NCBI GenBank assembly: GCA_003993805.1
Contig: RSEF01000026.1
Span: 930,055 to 994,054 of the forward strand
DNA: 64,000 nt
Origin: Himantopus leucocephalus
Lineage: Eukaryota; Chordata; Aves; Charadriiformes; Recurvirostridae
Direction of reading: 5' to 3'
Below, in pieces: positions 1 through 12,327 of the stretch (position 1 is its first letter; the number at the start of each line of letters is the position of its first letter). The notes under the pieces are model-generated. The model was given only the letters and a program-made list of their open reading frames with translations, was not told the origin of the DNA and did no database searches. The translations under genes were made by a program, and so were the position numbers.

Positions 1-254
1 GATGCTGCAGACCCTGCGCAAAAAAAAAAAAAGGCAGAAAGCGGGGGAAAAAAAAACAAAAAAAACCCAACCCCATGGCAAGGCAGAAGGCGCAGACGGG
101 CCTCGGCTCAGAGGCCCTGGAGCAGCCGGCGGCAGCGGGTTCACGCTCCCCACGCGTCACCAAACGCGGGTCGGACATTGTGGAAATTCAAAATTCCAGA
201 TGGCTCTTTTTGGGTGGGTTTTTTTTTTTTCCTTGCCTCATTTCCAAGGCAACA

Positions 255-300
255 AGACTCGCTGTCATCTGCTAGTTGCCATAGAGATTTCACCTGATTC
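255..300. promoter_or_regulatory. Candidate RFX (X-box-like) half sites in conserved-looking DNA
   Basis: TTTCCAAGGCAAC and, about 25 bases on, AGTTGCCATAGAGA resemble opposed halves of the RFX X-box (GTTGCCATGGCAAC type). They sit in an AT-richer island within GC-rich intron. This is a motif reading only; conservation has not been tested. Confidence 0.25.
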
Positions 301-2789
301 TGCTTCAGCGGAAGAGAAAGCCGGGCGAGCTCACTGCTGCCGAGGAGCCACGAGCCGCAACCGCCTTCAAACTTACTGGGAAAAGCAGAGATAAATGGGG
401 CTTTATAAGACGGAGGCAATGGGCTGATTCAGAGGATCAAAGGAAGGAACTGTGGGTTTCTATAGCACAAATCAGCCCTTCACTTAACTGCTTCGATGCC
501 CTCCAGATGTGCCCTACATCTGGGGACGTCACCAGCCCCCACTCCAGTCTTTGCCTGGTGGAGGAGGGAGACGTGGGTGCACGGGGAATCCTGCACCCAC
601 TTCTCACTGCATCACCAGGACCAAGCTGTGTTCCCTGCAGGGATCCCATAGCATGACGGAGGGCACGGGGCTGATGGCCAGGCATAGCCACATCCTTCCT
701 CCCATGACTACCCTCCCTCGCTGTGCACAACCCTTCTCCAAAGCCCCTGTGGCCCAGAGGATGAGCAAGCCAAGGGGAGGATAGGGTGAATGCAGAAGCA
801 GCCAGCGAGGAGGGAGACCCTTTGGCAAGGGTGGAGATGCCCATGGACTGGGCTCAGCACGGCTTGGCTGCCAGGAACATGGGGGTTAAAAGCCACACAC
901 CCCCAGGGGAGCCACATGCAGCCAGCCACAGAAAGCATGTGTTCCACATGGGGCACTGGCATCATCTCAACAGCTCCGTTACTGCTGAGGATACTCCATG
1001 TAGCTGGTGTGGATGCATCCATAAGCCGGGCCCGGCTACAGCACCGTGGTTTGCAGTCTTTGCTCCCAGACCCGCACTCACCCCCAGGTCCCACAGCAGC
1101 TTCACAACTACCTGTCCCCCTCGCTGGCACAACTGGGCTGCCCAGGACCGGGCACATCACTGGCACACCACCCTGCATTGTTGCACCTCCAGCCATGCGC
1201 ACCCATCCCCTTCCTTCTCCAGCTGGTCTGGGAATAAAAACCCAGGTAAAAACCCAGCACCGCAGGAATTCACAGGCCTTCCCACGAGCAGGGCAGCCAT
1301 CCAAACTCAGGTACAGAGAGACACGACTCAAGAGCTCCCCAGTCTGTGACAGCAACCCTTGGACTTGCAGTCAGATGCCCCAAATCAGCAGATCTGATGA
1401 CTCAAGGGAGCCAGCCTGCCGTGCCTGGGGCTCCGTTTTGCTGAGGACATTGAACCCCTTGGGCCTGGGAGAAGACCCCGGACGCTGGCAGGATGCTCAC
1501 AGGCGGCCATCACCTCTGGGTACAACAGACTCATCCCCATGCTCATCCCTCCTCGCTGTTCTCTGCCGGGCGCCTGGCTGAAAGGGCATTTATCAGACCC
1601 AGGAGCCCATCCCCTGCTCAGCTCACGTCCCCGTACCAGGGCCGGTGGGGAAGGGCCCGGCCGGGCAGCTCTTGGCTCGAGTTGGCTCCGTTTTGCAGGG
1701 AGAACAGTCATTAGTGGAGCCAAACTCCCCATTCCCAGCCAGAATACGGCCATGCTTGGAGAAGCTTTATATTCACAGAGACAAACAACTCACATTTGCT
1801 TTTTAACTGTTGGAATTGCACCCACTGGGACGGAGCGAACAGGGAGCCTTTTGTCCCCCTCGCCTTGTGACTGCGAGCTTTGTGCAGAGCAATGCGTTGC
1901 AAACACAATTCTCCCCGGCCTCAGCTGGGCTCTGGTAGACACTTGGTCTGTCTGTCCATCACCAGATCAGCCAAAGAGCCTTCATGCGTCTCCAGCAAGA
2001 ATGCAAAATGTCCTCCCTGGCTCCCCCGCCAGCCGCAGCCTGCAGAGCTGCTCGGTGCTGAGCTGCTTATCAGAGCCACCAAGATGGACCCAAAACGCAG
2101 CCAGTGCTGGAGGAAGGCAGCAGCTCTTCACCTCGCAGAGTAACAGGGCTGGGAAACCGAAGTTGCAGGGGGCTACAGGCGGCAGAGCTGCTCACTCAGG
2201 TTACAGCTTGCCTGGGAGCGAGGGAGAGCAGCTCCAAGCATGGAAAAGCCCAGCATGGCATGGGCACAAAGACCAGGTCACCGTGAACCTCCAGGGAAGG
2301 TGTCAAGTCACCTCCCGGACAGGGAGCCTCTGGAGACCTCCAGCCCATTGCCAAGCTCCTGAATATAGGAGCTGGCAAGGCAAGCTGTCACAGGCACCAG
2401 CGCTGCTCAGAGCTGCTACCATGGAGAGGTGCAAGGGACAGCCTGCCCAGAACAGGACATGTCCTTGAGGCACCGGCTGAACCCTCATCCTGGCCCACCT
2501 GTGCTGCCCGGGGATGAGATCCAGAAGAACGAGACCCCTGCAGTGTTGCTTTCCTCCAAACCCTCAGCCTCAGGAAGGGGCTCAGTGCTTGCGAGCTCAC
2601 CCTGGGCTCTCTGCCCATGAGGGCCCAACTGCGGCCAGGACTAGACCCCAGGGAAGGTCATCAGCTGTTGCACAAGGTGGTCCCCCAAGAGCACCTCAAG
2701 AGATGAGCCAGGGCAGGAGGCAATGCACCTCAGGCTCCCCCAGCCCCAGAGGGCAAAGCCAGCTTAAACGAGTTCCAGGCTCGTTAGTG

Positions 2790-2960
2790 GATCTATTGTT
2801 GCTACCTCCCGCGGGAGGAGGGAGATAACTGAGGCTATTTTTTCTTCCATCTGGGGAATCGTTTCCCTCCAACATGTACTGCCACAATGCTAATTTTTAA
2901 GGCTGATGATTAATTGATGTCAGGCTCATTACGGGGCCAACAGATCCCTCTTCCCCAGGA
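2790..2960. promoter_or_regulatory. Candidate conserved noncoding element in NAV1 intron
   Basis: An AT-rich island with homeodomain-type ATTAATTGATG and a polypyrimidine run, sharply bounded by GC-rich DNA. The composition and lack of repeats are typical of intronic enhancers of neuronal genes, but this is inference from appearance. Confidence 0.3.
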
Positions 2961-3748
2961 GCCCCAAGGATGGGGGGGACATGTTTTGACAGATGTCGTT
3001 CGAGCCGCATGTGAGTGACGTCCTAACAACGGAGGAAAATAGAAGCCATTGCCATGGAAAGCCCTGGAAATGGGAAGGGAAGTGCCTGCACGCGACCCCA
3101 GCGCCCTTCCCCGCACACCCTCTAATCAGCCCTTCACGCTCTGCCCTGACGGTTACCAGGGTTTTGCTCCCGGAGATAAACGGCCATTGTGTGAGCACGG
3201 GGGTAATTGAATCTCCTGCCTGCAGCGCGGGCAGTGGGGAGGGCTCAGCCTTTCTTCTCCCCCCGCCCCAGCCTCGCAGGAGGGCCAGGTGCCAAATTCA
3301 CTCTGGCACCGGGCGCAGCAGCCTGCAGAGAGCCGGAAACAAGTCCACTGCACATACGATCACCGGGATCCCGCAAGGCTTAGGGTCTCCCTCCACCTGC
3401 GTCCCCTGGCAGTGGGGTGGGTGAGCACTGCCGGCTGGTGGGGTGCCCGGGGGTGCTGGTCCTTACCAGGCACCAGGGCAAGACTCAGCCCAGTGAAACA
3501 GTACAGCATCTCCAACAGCAACCCAGGTGGGGCTGCAGACTGACATCCACATCGCACGTTTCGGGGTGCCTTTGGTCCACCCCATCAGTGGCACGCTGCC
3601 CAGCTGGTGTTCATTCTGCAGTAAACCTGCTACGCTCTCCCAAAGACAAACTGGCACACAGTGAGCGGCAGCAGGTTTGCTGGAAGAGGACATCGTGGCT
3701 CTGACAGCGACGCACCGAAATCCTGCATCCATCCCCCTAACCCTCCAT

Positions 3749-3802
3749 GCAGCCAAGAGGAACCAGCAGCTCTGTGCAGCCAAGAGGAAACAGCAGCTCC
3801 GG
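3749..3802. repeat. 27-bp tandem duplication, two copies
   Basis: Two adjacent copies of a 27-bp unit beginning GCAGCCAAGAGGAA (3749-3775 and 3776-3802) with about two mismatches. A simple local duplication in noncoding DNA. Confidence 0.8.
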
Positions 3803-6800
3803 GGTCTCTGCCCAGGGGTGGGCTAAGGCATCCCGGTAACTGAGTGAAGAGCCTGGGCTGATCCAAATTAGTGCAGGTGAACCCCACTCTCCTGCCCACT
3901 GCCTGCTCCCCCAGAGCCAACCCCTGCTGCGGTAAGGGAGGGCAGAGCATCACACCCTGCCTCACCCAGCAGCACACTGCCCACCCCATGAACACTGTGA
4001 TTATCTCTGCCGGCACCATTACCTCCTCCTCCAGACCTGCCCCGGGAAGATGCCTTCCCCTCACCTGAGCCGGGAGCAGCGCTCGCTCCCTCCACCCTGC
4101 TCCTCCTGCAGTCCCACATCCAACACCTCGGCTGCAATGACACCCAGGCTTTGATCCTGCCACCTTGCAGCGCTGCCCTGCATCCCCTTGCCAGGGAGAT
4201 GCTGGTCTCCGCCAGGGAGGTCAGCAGCACCGGTCTCCCACCATCCATCCTCAGCACCGCCAAATCCTCCACCAGCTCCAGAGTCCGCACTGCTGATCTG
4301 CTGGCGCTATTATTACAAACTTGTTTTAATTGCTGTGCAGTGCCTCAAGCACCCTTCACAGGGAGAGGGATGCATATGAATAAATTGCCTATTCTTAGCC
4401 CTGATGGTTCCCTGCTGGGAGCGCAGGGGAGAGGGCTCTGTGCAATTGGCAGCAGGACCCGCATCGTCCTCCGGCTGCTTCCCAACCTGCCCCACCTCTC
4501 GCAGTGCCCTTGGTGGGTCCTCATCACTGGGAAAAGGTTTTCCTGAGCAGCAGTTGTGTTTTTCCCACCAAAGATGATCTGCAGAGACAGAACATCCTGA
4601 CTCTTTTAGGAAATGTGGGTGTGCCACAGGAGGGAAGGGGATGCTTGGGAGCAGAAAGCTCTGTGCCACCGCCATGGGAGTCACCACTCGGTCCCTGCTC
4701 TCCTCCCCAGGACCCCAAAGCCCACAGCACCCCTGCCCAGACATCCCCATGGGTCTGAGGAACCACATGGAGGAAGAGTGCTCTTCACCTCAAATCCATC
4801 ACCTGCGTTATGGCGAGGGGAGGGACTCTGACACGCTTTAGGACTCAATGCAAAGAACTGCTGTTCCACTGCACAAGTCCAAACTTTACTGTGGGCTTGG
4901 CAGTGCCAGGGACAGGCAGGGCAGAAAACACTCTGAAAAAGGCATCAGCATCAACAGGAGGAATTTCAGTGGAGCATTCCAGCTGTCCACCGTGTGCCAG
5001 CTCCTTCCGCTACCCTCACCACGCACCCACCAAGAGTAAGAGCTGAGTGACATGTGGTGACAGTGGCCACGAGCCCCTGGGTACATTGGCTCACTTCAAT
5101 ATTAAACAGGAGACTGGTCGCTCGTCACTGTGCAGGGGGGGTCGAAGGCGAGCCCCCATCCCCCGTGTGCTGCAGGAACCGTTTAAGCATGCTGAGAGCA
5201 CGTCGAGTCCCAGCTTGGACAGTTTGGGATCCCCCCTGGCGAGATGGAGACAATACTGTTCCCTGCCCTGCCAATGCGCCAAGCGCACGGCTGTCCCGCA
5301 GGCACCACCCCCCCAGGGATGTGACCCTCCAAGGACAGCTCAGTGGGGTCTCCAGCAGCACTGCAGCCAGGAATTATCCCCTCTAAGACATCCCACCTCC
5401 ACACAACGGCTGCCTGCAAGTGGACAAGCCCACTCCACCGTGGGAAGCAGCACTGCAATGTGCTTTGAGCTCTTCTCCCCAAATTTGCTCCGGGGGCCTG
5501 TCCAAGCACTGATGATGCACAGCCCAGAGCCACGACCGCTGCAGGAAAAACTGAGCCAATACTACAGCTTGGGGGAAAGCATCAGCCAAAAGTCACTCAA
5601 ACAAGGAAGCGATTTGTCTTCTTCTGGCTGCGCTTCCTCCTGACAAAGGAGCATGGAGCAGGGAAGTCAGTTGTGATCACGTGCGGCGTACTGACCAAGC
5701 GACCACCGAATCGGCGACTGAGAGCGCTCACACCAGGAGCCTGACAGATAAAACAGAACAGGGGAAAAAGAATGAAAAAAGAAACGCCATGTGACCCCTC
5801 GCTCGATCCAAGCCAGGCAATGCATCCAACAGTTCTGAATATGAAATACACACAATGAGCTCCAGCGGGTAATTAATCCCTTCAGGAACACTGTAAGTGA
5901 TTGCAGACAGTTTACCAAGAAAAAAAAAATTGGAAAGTCATTGAAAAAATTACCATAAAATGTTTCTTTTTCTGTTCCAGTATGAAATACAATGAGATCT
6001 GCTAGAAGATCTCTCTGCTCTGCAAAATTTAAAGGCGATGGATTTAAGCTGTTTTTTTAACAACACCCAATCTACCTGCCAAGCTGACAGCTGTGAGAAA
6101 CCAGCCCAACCCAAGTGAGAGCAGAAAGAGGAGCGTATCTCTAATGTGGGTGCTCAGCTCTTGCCTCAGCATCGGTGGGACACGGCAGGGGGAAGATTTC
6201 TGCAGGGGACAAAGCACGGCACAGAAAGGTGTCCACAGTATCTCACAGCTAAATCGCAGATTCAAACTCTCCAGATGACTTTTGCAGGTCAGAAGTACAG
6301 GAGGTGCCAGCAGCAGCACCAGGCATAAACCCAGCTTATGGAGCAGGATAAGTCCCCCCGGTGATGAGATTTTGGGCTCCCTGGTGATGCTCGGCTGTGC
6401 GAGTCAGCCCCCTCACCTGCCTCCACCTCCCCTCTCCATCCCATGCTCCCTCTTGCCTCCTTCACCTTCTTCAGCATTAAGCAGCTGGTTGTTCAGCTGG
6501 AGGGCAAAGAGCTGGAGGGCTCTGATTTGGGCCAAATTCTGCCCCGTTGCACCCAAACCCCTGCCTCTGCTCAGTGCTGTGCCCCAGGCTGCCGTGCAAC
6601 TGCCTCCCCGGCCCTGCACACACAGGCAAGGAGCCACCTCTGTCCACATCTGCCCTCGTACAAAGCTACTGCGTACAGGTGACCAACCTTGCTGTCCCCC
6701 ACAGACAGACAACCACCTGGAGACACGGTGGCATCTGCAGGGTGGTCTGTTCTCCCAACCAGCCTCAGTCCCCCGCCGCCAGGGAGCACTGACTCCCGTC

Positions 6801-7904
6801 AGGGCGAGGGAGGAATTAAAGGGCACAGCAGTTGCCTTTTACTTCCACATCTCCATGGCTTTTTTCAACCAACGGCTTCTACTTGTAAAACTGGGGTTTA
6901 TTAAAAAAAGCATTAGGAAATGTATTTTCCCCTGTCGATAAAGTGACTTAAAATTAGTTGGAATTTTAAAATTAAAAACATACCCTGAACTTTCACTTCC
7001 ACTTGAAATCACTCTGGCTTTGAAAACAGACTTTTTTCCCCATGTCCTCTCCTGGGTTTTCCCCCTCTCTCCTGTTCTCTCCTCACCATGTTTTTGTTTA
7101 AAAATTCATCAGGCCAGGGAAAAATTCCGGGGCAGGAAAAGAGGGAAGAAAAAAAAAAAAGCGGAAGAAACTGTGGCTTTTGCAAACCCATCTCCACGCA
7201 GGGGAGAAGTAGAGCTCCAGACTTGCCTTCCTCCTCTTGGAAAGCGAGAGGCGCTCAGAAGGATGAGGGAATATCATATATTAACCAACCTCCTGTACAC
7301 CCCCAGAGGCAGATACGGCCTCGCTGACCCTCCGCGGAGCCCTGCAATCCTCCCTGGGCTAATGCAGCTCCCCCAGCATGGCAGCCGGCCTCAGCTGGGG
7401 AAAGCAGGATGCCTAAGCCAGGAAAACCACGCTGCATGTTGGTGTGGGACGCAGCCCGCTGTGGCACTGACCATAAACCCTGTCTGCTGCTCTCAGCTGA
7501 GCTCAGAGAGACCTGAACAGCTCGTAACAGGGTTCTCGCTCCAATAAGCCAAGTGCCAGAGCGTGTCCAGCCGTGGTGCGGCTCTGAGCTGGCTGCTGGC
7601 TGATGCACATCCTACACGCGACACTCATTTGGGGAAGGATTGACACATAGCAGTCACCATTACTCAGCGGGAGGTCGCTCCGTACACCGGTACGCTGTGC
7701 CCAGCGGCTGCAGAAGCCAAATGCAGGGTGCTGCCAAAGGGGCAAAGACATCCTGCGCCCCTGAGCATCCCCGCCGTTTCAGGGGTCACTCCCACCCCAG
7801 GCTGATCCCGGTCCACAGTGCCAGAGCTTCCCCACTACAGTGTGCATTTTAAGGACAGCTGCTGCACTCTCTGTACAGGACGTGTGTAACGTCTGCTTAC
7901 GAGC

Positions 7905-7992
7905 AAGAACGCTCCGCGAGGGGATGAAAAGCTATATGGAAATGGAAGATCATTACCATGATCTCCTTGGAAACATCCCATCAGAGCAAGTT
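7905..7992. promoter_or_regulatory. Candidate conserved noncoding element
   Basis: A compact AT-rich island (GCTATATGGAAATGGAAG, then ATTACCATGATCTCC) with TEAD/SRF-like strings and no repeat features. Offered only as a candidate enhancer from its composition. Confidence 0.22.
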
Positions 7993-9992
7993 TTTCTTCC
8001 TCCTTCTTCTCTCCCCCCATGTGCACGAATTCTGGCACCCTGTGCGTCGCTTGGCGTTGCCTCAGCACTGTGGGTCCAAAATGCAGGCGTCTGATTTCTA
8101 AAGCCATTGTCTAGGATGTGCTATTGAGCTGCAAAACATGGATGGTTTGGGATGGAAAACAGGCATCTCTTGCAATACAAAAAGAAGCTGGCAACCCAGA
8201 TTTGATTTGTCTTTGAAGCTATAGAGAATCTCACCAAGCAAAATTTGCTTGATTCCCACAAAGGGAACGAGAATCTTAGCAACAAAACAAATCAGCACCT
8301 CTGCCCCCTGAATGCAGCAATGAGCAAACAGAGAGCAGAGCAAAGGCAGCACGGCTTCGCCCCGCTGGTCACTGCTGCGGCGTGGACCGGCTGGTTTTGG
8401 AAAGCAGAACGGCAGCATTGTACGCATTAACATGCTCCACTTGGGAATGTGAGGCTGGAAAAGCTGCTTTGCAAATTTACTTTTGAATCAGCTCTGGGTT
8501 TCTCTCCTCCTTGCGTGCCGTTACATTTTGCGAGTGCTCACGCAGCCTGTTCAAGGCAGGGAGATTTTCAGGAACCCCAAGAGTTTCCCAGTTCTAGCAC
8601 AGTGATTATTTGCCAAGGAAATCACCCCAGAAAATTTATTACTTGCTATTCGCTTTCAAAAGTAAGCGGGGCTGGGAAGCACACAGCAGCGCAAACAGCA
8701 GCTGAGCTGAGATTTAATCCTGCCCCCAGGTTACTGTACTTTCCCCGCGACTAATAAGCTATCTGATGGGAGGCGACCTCCCACCACAAGCAACGCTGCC
8801 ACGCAAATTCTGCTTGCAGAGGGTTTTTGGAGCAGCTTTAAAACCCCAACCTCCAGGTCCTGCTATGCACAGCCCCGAAAGCATCTCACAGGCTCCAGGA
8901 AGAGATTCCCTCGCTCATCCCCCATGCTGCTTTATGAGCAGGGCTGTTCCCCTCCCCTTGCAGGAACCGGCCACATGTTCTCCATCTGGGAGCAGATGCC
9001 CATGAGCCAGTAAGCTCAACTTGGAAAACTAACTGAAAATAGCACAAAATTTCTGAGTGCTCTACAGATCGCGGCCAGATGATGGATATTAGTGCTCCAG
9101 CAGCACCGGGACACCGTTTGGCACAGTGCAGCAAAAGCACAGCTAAAAAGGTTCAGGGAAATGAAAATGAGATGGCTGAAGGTGCTGATGCCTGAGCATC
9201 TGCCCTCTTCCAGAAGTCCTAGCCTGTGAGGAAGAAGGGTCTTGGTCTGCTGGTAAATCAGTCCCCGAACTGCTGCTGTGCTCAGCTTGGTGTATTGAAG
9301 GACACCAGCTCTGTCCCTCCCACACCCCTGAAACCGCTGGGGGACATTCTGGTCTCCACGGTAAAATCGAACAGCAGCAGGGCTGTTATAGCTCTGTCAG
9401 GCTGTAACGGCTCCCTTGCGGCTGTGCTGGCTGGGGATAGCGGCACGGTGGGCCATGCCTCCTGTGCTCCAACACAGGGCAAAGTCCTGGGGAGAAAGGC
9501 TAAGACACCACGTAGGGCAGGAGCCCTCGCTGCCCCGTCACAGCTGTGCCTGCGGCACCGCCGGTGCAGGACCGAGGAGCAGGAGGTCTCGGGTTTGTTC
9601 TGGATCCTGCTGTTCCCCACGGGATCAGGATGCAGCCAGCTTTTGGGTGCATTTAACCACTTGACAGTAGGAGACAGGAGGTCCAGACAGTGATATATCC
9701 AGCCTCAAATCAACCCAGGGTGAGCCATCAAAATGGAATTTGCTAAAAGACAACACGCTGATGATCTGTGAGCCCCCAGCAACGTACCGCCTGAGGCAAA
9801 AAAGACTCAGGTCTGCGGCTGGGAGTCAGGCAAATGCTGGTGTTTCCCCTTGGCCAGTGATCACACAACATGTTCTCCGGGCCGAGCAGGATTTTAACCC
9901 CATGCGAAGTCTATGTGCATGTTATTTGGGAGAGAAACCACAGGTCCCTTGCACACTGGCAGCTCTGCTCTCAGAACCCCTTGCCCTTGCCC

Positions 9993-10270
9993 ACAGAATC
10001 ACAGAACGGTTTGGGTTGGAAGGGACCTTTAAAGGCCATCTAGTCCAACCCCCTGCCATGAGCAGGGACATCTCCCACTAGACCAGGTTCTTCAGAGCCC
10101 CGACCAACCTGACCTTGAATGTTTCCAGGGATGGGGCATCTACCACCTCTATGGGCACTCTGGGCCAGTGTCTCACCACCCTCATCATAAAAAATGTCTT
10201 CCTTATATCTAGTCTGAATCTACCATCCTTTAGTTTAAAACATTACCCCTTGTCCTATCGCAACAGGCCC
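9993..10270 (-). mobile_element. CR1 LINE, 3' end fragment
   Basis: Starts with the hallmark CR1 3' terminus read in reverse (ACAGAATCACAGAACGG) and continues through the well-known GGGTTGGAAGGGACC and CTAGTCCAACCCCCTGCC segments to the conserved CCCCTTGTCCTATCGCAACAGG string. The element is on the minus strand and 5'-truncated, as is normal for CR1. It is fairly well preserved, so it is one of the younger copies in the window. CR1 of this type is the dominant LINE of birds and supports an avian source. Confidence 0.92.
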
Positions 10271-11884
10271 AAGGTGCAACACATGGCCTGTCCAAGGTGA
10301 CTCCAGTTCCCTGGAAAGGTTTTCGTTACATTTTTAAATGAACCCGGGGTCTGTGGGACACACGGGAGTGCAGGGCAGACATCCTCCACTGCACCCGGTG
10401 GCTGGAGCAGCACCAGAGAAAAGCCCATGGGCTGTCCCCATTGACTCCCCACCGCTGCTTGATGCCACCAGCCTTGCCCTGACCTGACCAAGGCAACATG
10501 TCAAGCACCAACTCAAATTCACTCCCACCTTTCAGTCTGCAGTCACATCAAGCCCAGTGAAGCCTGGCTGTGGGATGAGGCTGACCCATCCCCTTGGGAA
10601 TGGGCACACACCTCTCCGGGCTCACAGCAGCGATGTTTCTGGGACGCTGTGTCTGTCTTCCCTGCCTGTATGGGGAGGAAGCTGAACTTCATTATTTCCT
10701 GTGCTTTTGCTCCGCAAAACTCCAATTGGGAGTTTGGAGCTGTCTCCTCACCACTCCTTTGGTGCAGTGAAAGTCAGGAGGCTAAAGACAAGGTGGCTGC
10801 AAAAGGCCACAGCTCAGTGGCTGTGGGTCCTGCGCTCGTGGCGGCCACAGCACCCACGGCCCTGCGTCAGTACTGCCCCTGGCAGAGCCGGATTGTCCCA
10901 GGTCCCAGTCACAATCTGCCAAATGCCTTTCCTCCTGGTTTTAATACAGAGGGTGGGACTCAGTCGTCCCCACTCCTGCAAAGCAGCGCTCGCACCTTGG
11001 AGCCTGCCAAAACGCCCCTGCCTTGCCCGGCTCCACTGCTGTTGGGCTTGTTCATGATGCTGTACTCATCCCAGCAAAGCCTTCTCCAGCTTCTGAGCCA
11101 CCGAGGCTGGGAAAAGCCTTGGGATGTGGGAGCAGGCGCCTGCGAGGCTCACAGCATGTTCCCCACGGCACCACACCAGGAACTGGCTGGGGAGGGATGC
11201 GCTTGCCCCATGGAATGGCCCGCAGCGTGTCTTCTGCCAGCCGTGGCTCACCTCGGGGAACTCCCGCACCACAGCAATCGATGTGAATTAGCCACTATCT
11301 ATTCTTCCACTTGTTTGCATCAGCTTGGAAATATAATGCCAAGTCAGAGATAAAGTGAACTGGAAACACCCCGACAGCATCTAACGCTTCCAGCCCGAGG
11401 GGTTCGTTAAAGAGATGAGCTTCAACACCGCAGGTCCCAGCCCGAATAGCAGGTTCCTTTGCCTTGCTCCCCAAGCACATCTCTCCCTGCAGCACCTACC
11501 TCTCCCCACACACTGGACTACAAAAGGGAAGGGCTGCTCTCCATGTTTTACCAAGTTTTACAGGTTTTACAGAGCCCAAACTGTGCCCACACGTGAAGGG
11601 GTCCTCACCATGATCCCTGCAAAAGGCTGAAGGTGTCACGCCGAGGACAGGGCAACGCAGCCATGCCACAACAAATCAGCTGACTCCCCAGGCTAGAAAA
11701 AAAAAACCGGGGTAAACTCCTTTTGGTGTCAATCCGGGCTGGCACAGGACCAAGACGTACCCTACACCAACGCGCGGGAAGCCTGAGACAACAATGCTGC
11801 GCATGGGCAACGGACGCGTGATTTTGAGAAGTGTCTCATCAGTGAGTTATTCTCAGCCCACGGCTATGCTGAAAGCTCACACGG

Positions 11885-11894
11885 CTATAAATAG
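11885..11894. promoter_or_regulatory. MEF2-type / TATA-like site
   Basis: CTATAAATAG is a perfect match to the MEF2 consensus CTA(W)4TAG and also contains a TATAAA core. It lies within the near-palindrome GGCTATAAATAGCC. No transcript can be tied to it. Confidence 0.3.
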
Positions 11895-12241
11895 CCGGCG
11901 ACGGAGCTGTACCTGAGTCGCAGCTTCGAACCTGCTTCATGGCTGCTCGCCGAATCGGGAGAGCCAGGCTGATCAGCACAGGGACTGGGGCAGTGCCAGC
12001 ATTGGGGACATTTCAGCCCCACTGAAAAAGGACAGAGGCGTAAGCTTCACAAAAGCTCAGCTTTAGCCAGTCTGAGCTCCCAGTAGAGCCAGTAAGGACT
12101 GGGTTTGGCCAAGACTGTGTGCTTCATAAGGGCACTATTGACAAAGCTTGTCTGCTTACAGGGTCTCGTTGCCAGCTTTGTCACACCTTGTGACAAAACG
12201 TGCAGAGGTGGGACATGGAGAAACCGCAGATCCCAACCACA

Positions 12242-12327
12242 CAGGCTAGCACCCAGCAGGGCTGGCACTAGAACTAAAGCAGTNGCAGGCTAGCACTCAG
12301 CAGGGCTGGCACTAGAACTAAAGCAGT
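12242..12327. repeat. 42-bp direct duplication around a single N (assembly artefact)
   Basis: Positions 12242-12283 and 12286-12327 are the same 42 bases with one C/T difference, separated by the N at 12284 and one base. A single N between near-identical copies is what scaffolding leaves when two overlapping contig ends are placed side by side instead of merged. Confidence 0.85.

Noticed and set aside
1539..2468. 309-codon open frame on the plus strand
   Set aside because: No splice-site pattern, domain or known family; similar chance frames occur throughout this GC-rich intron.
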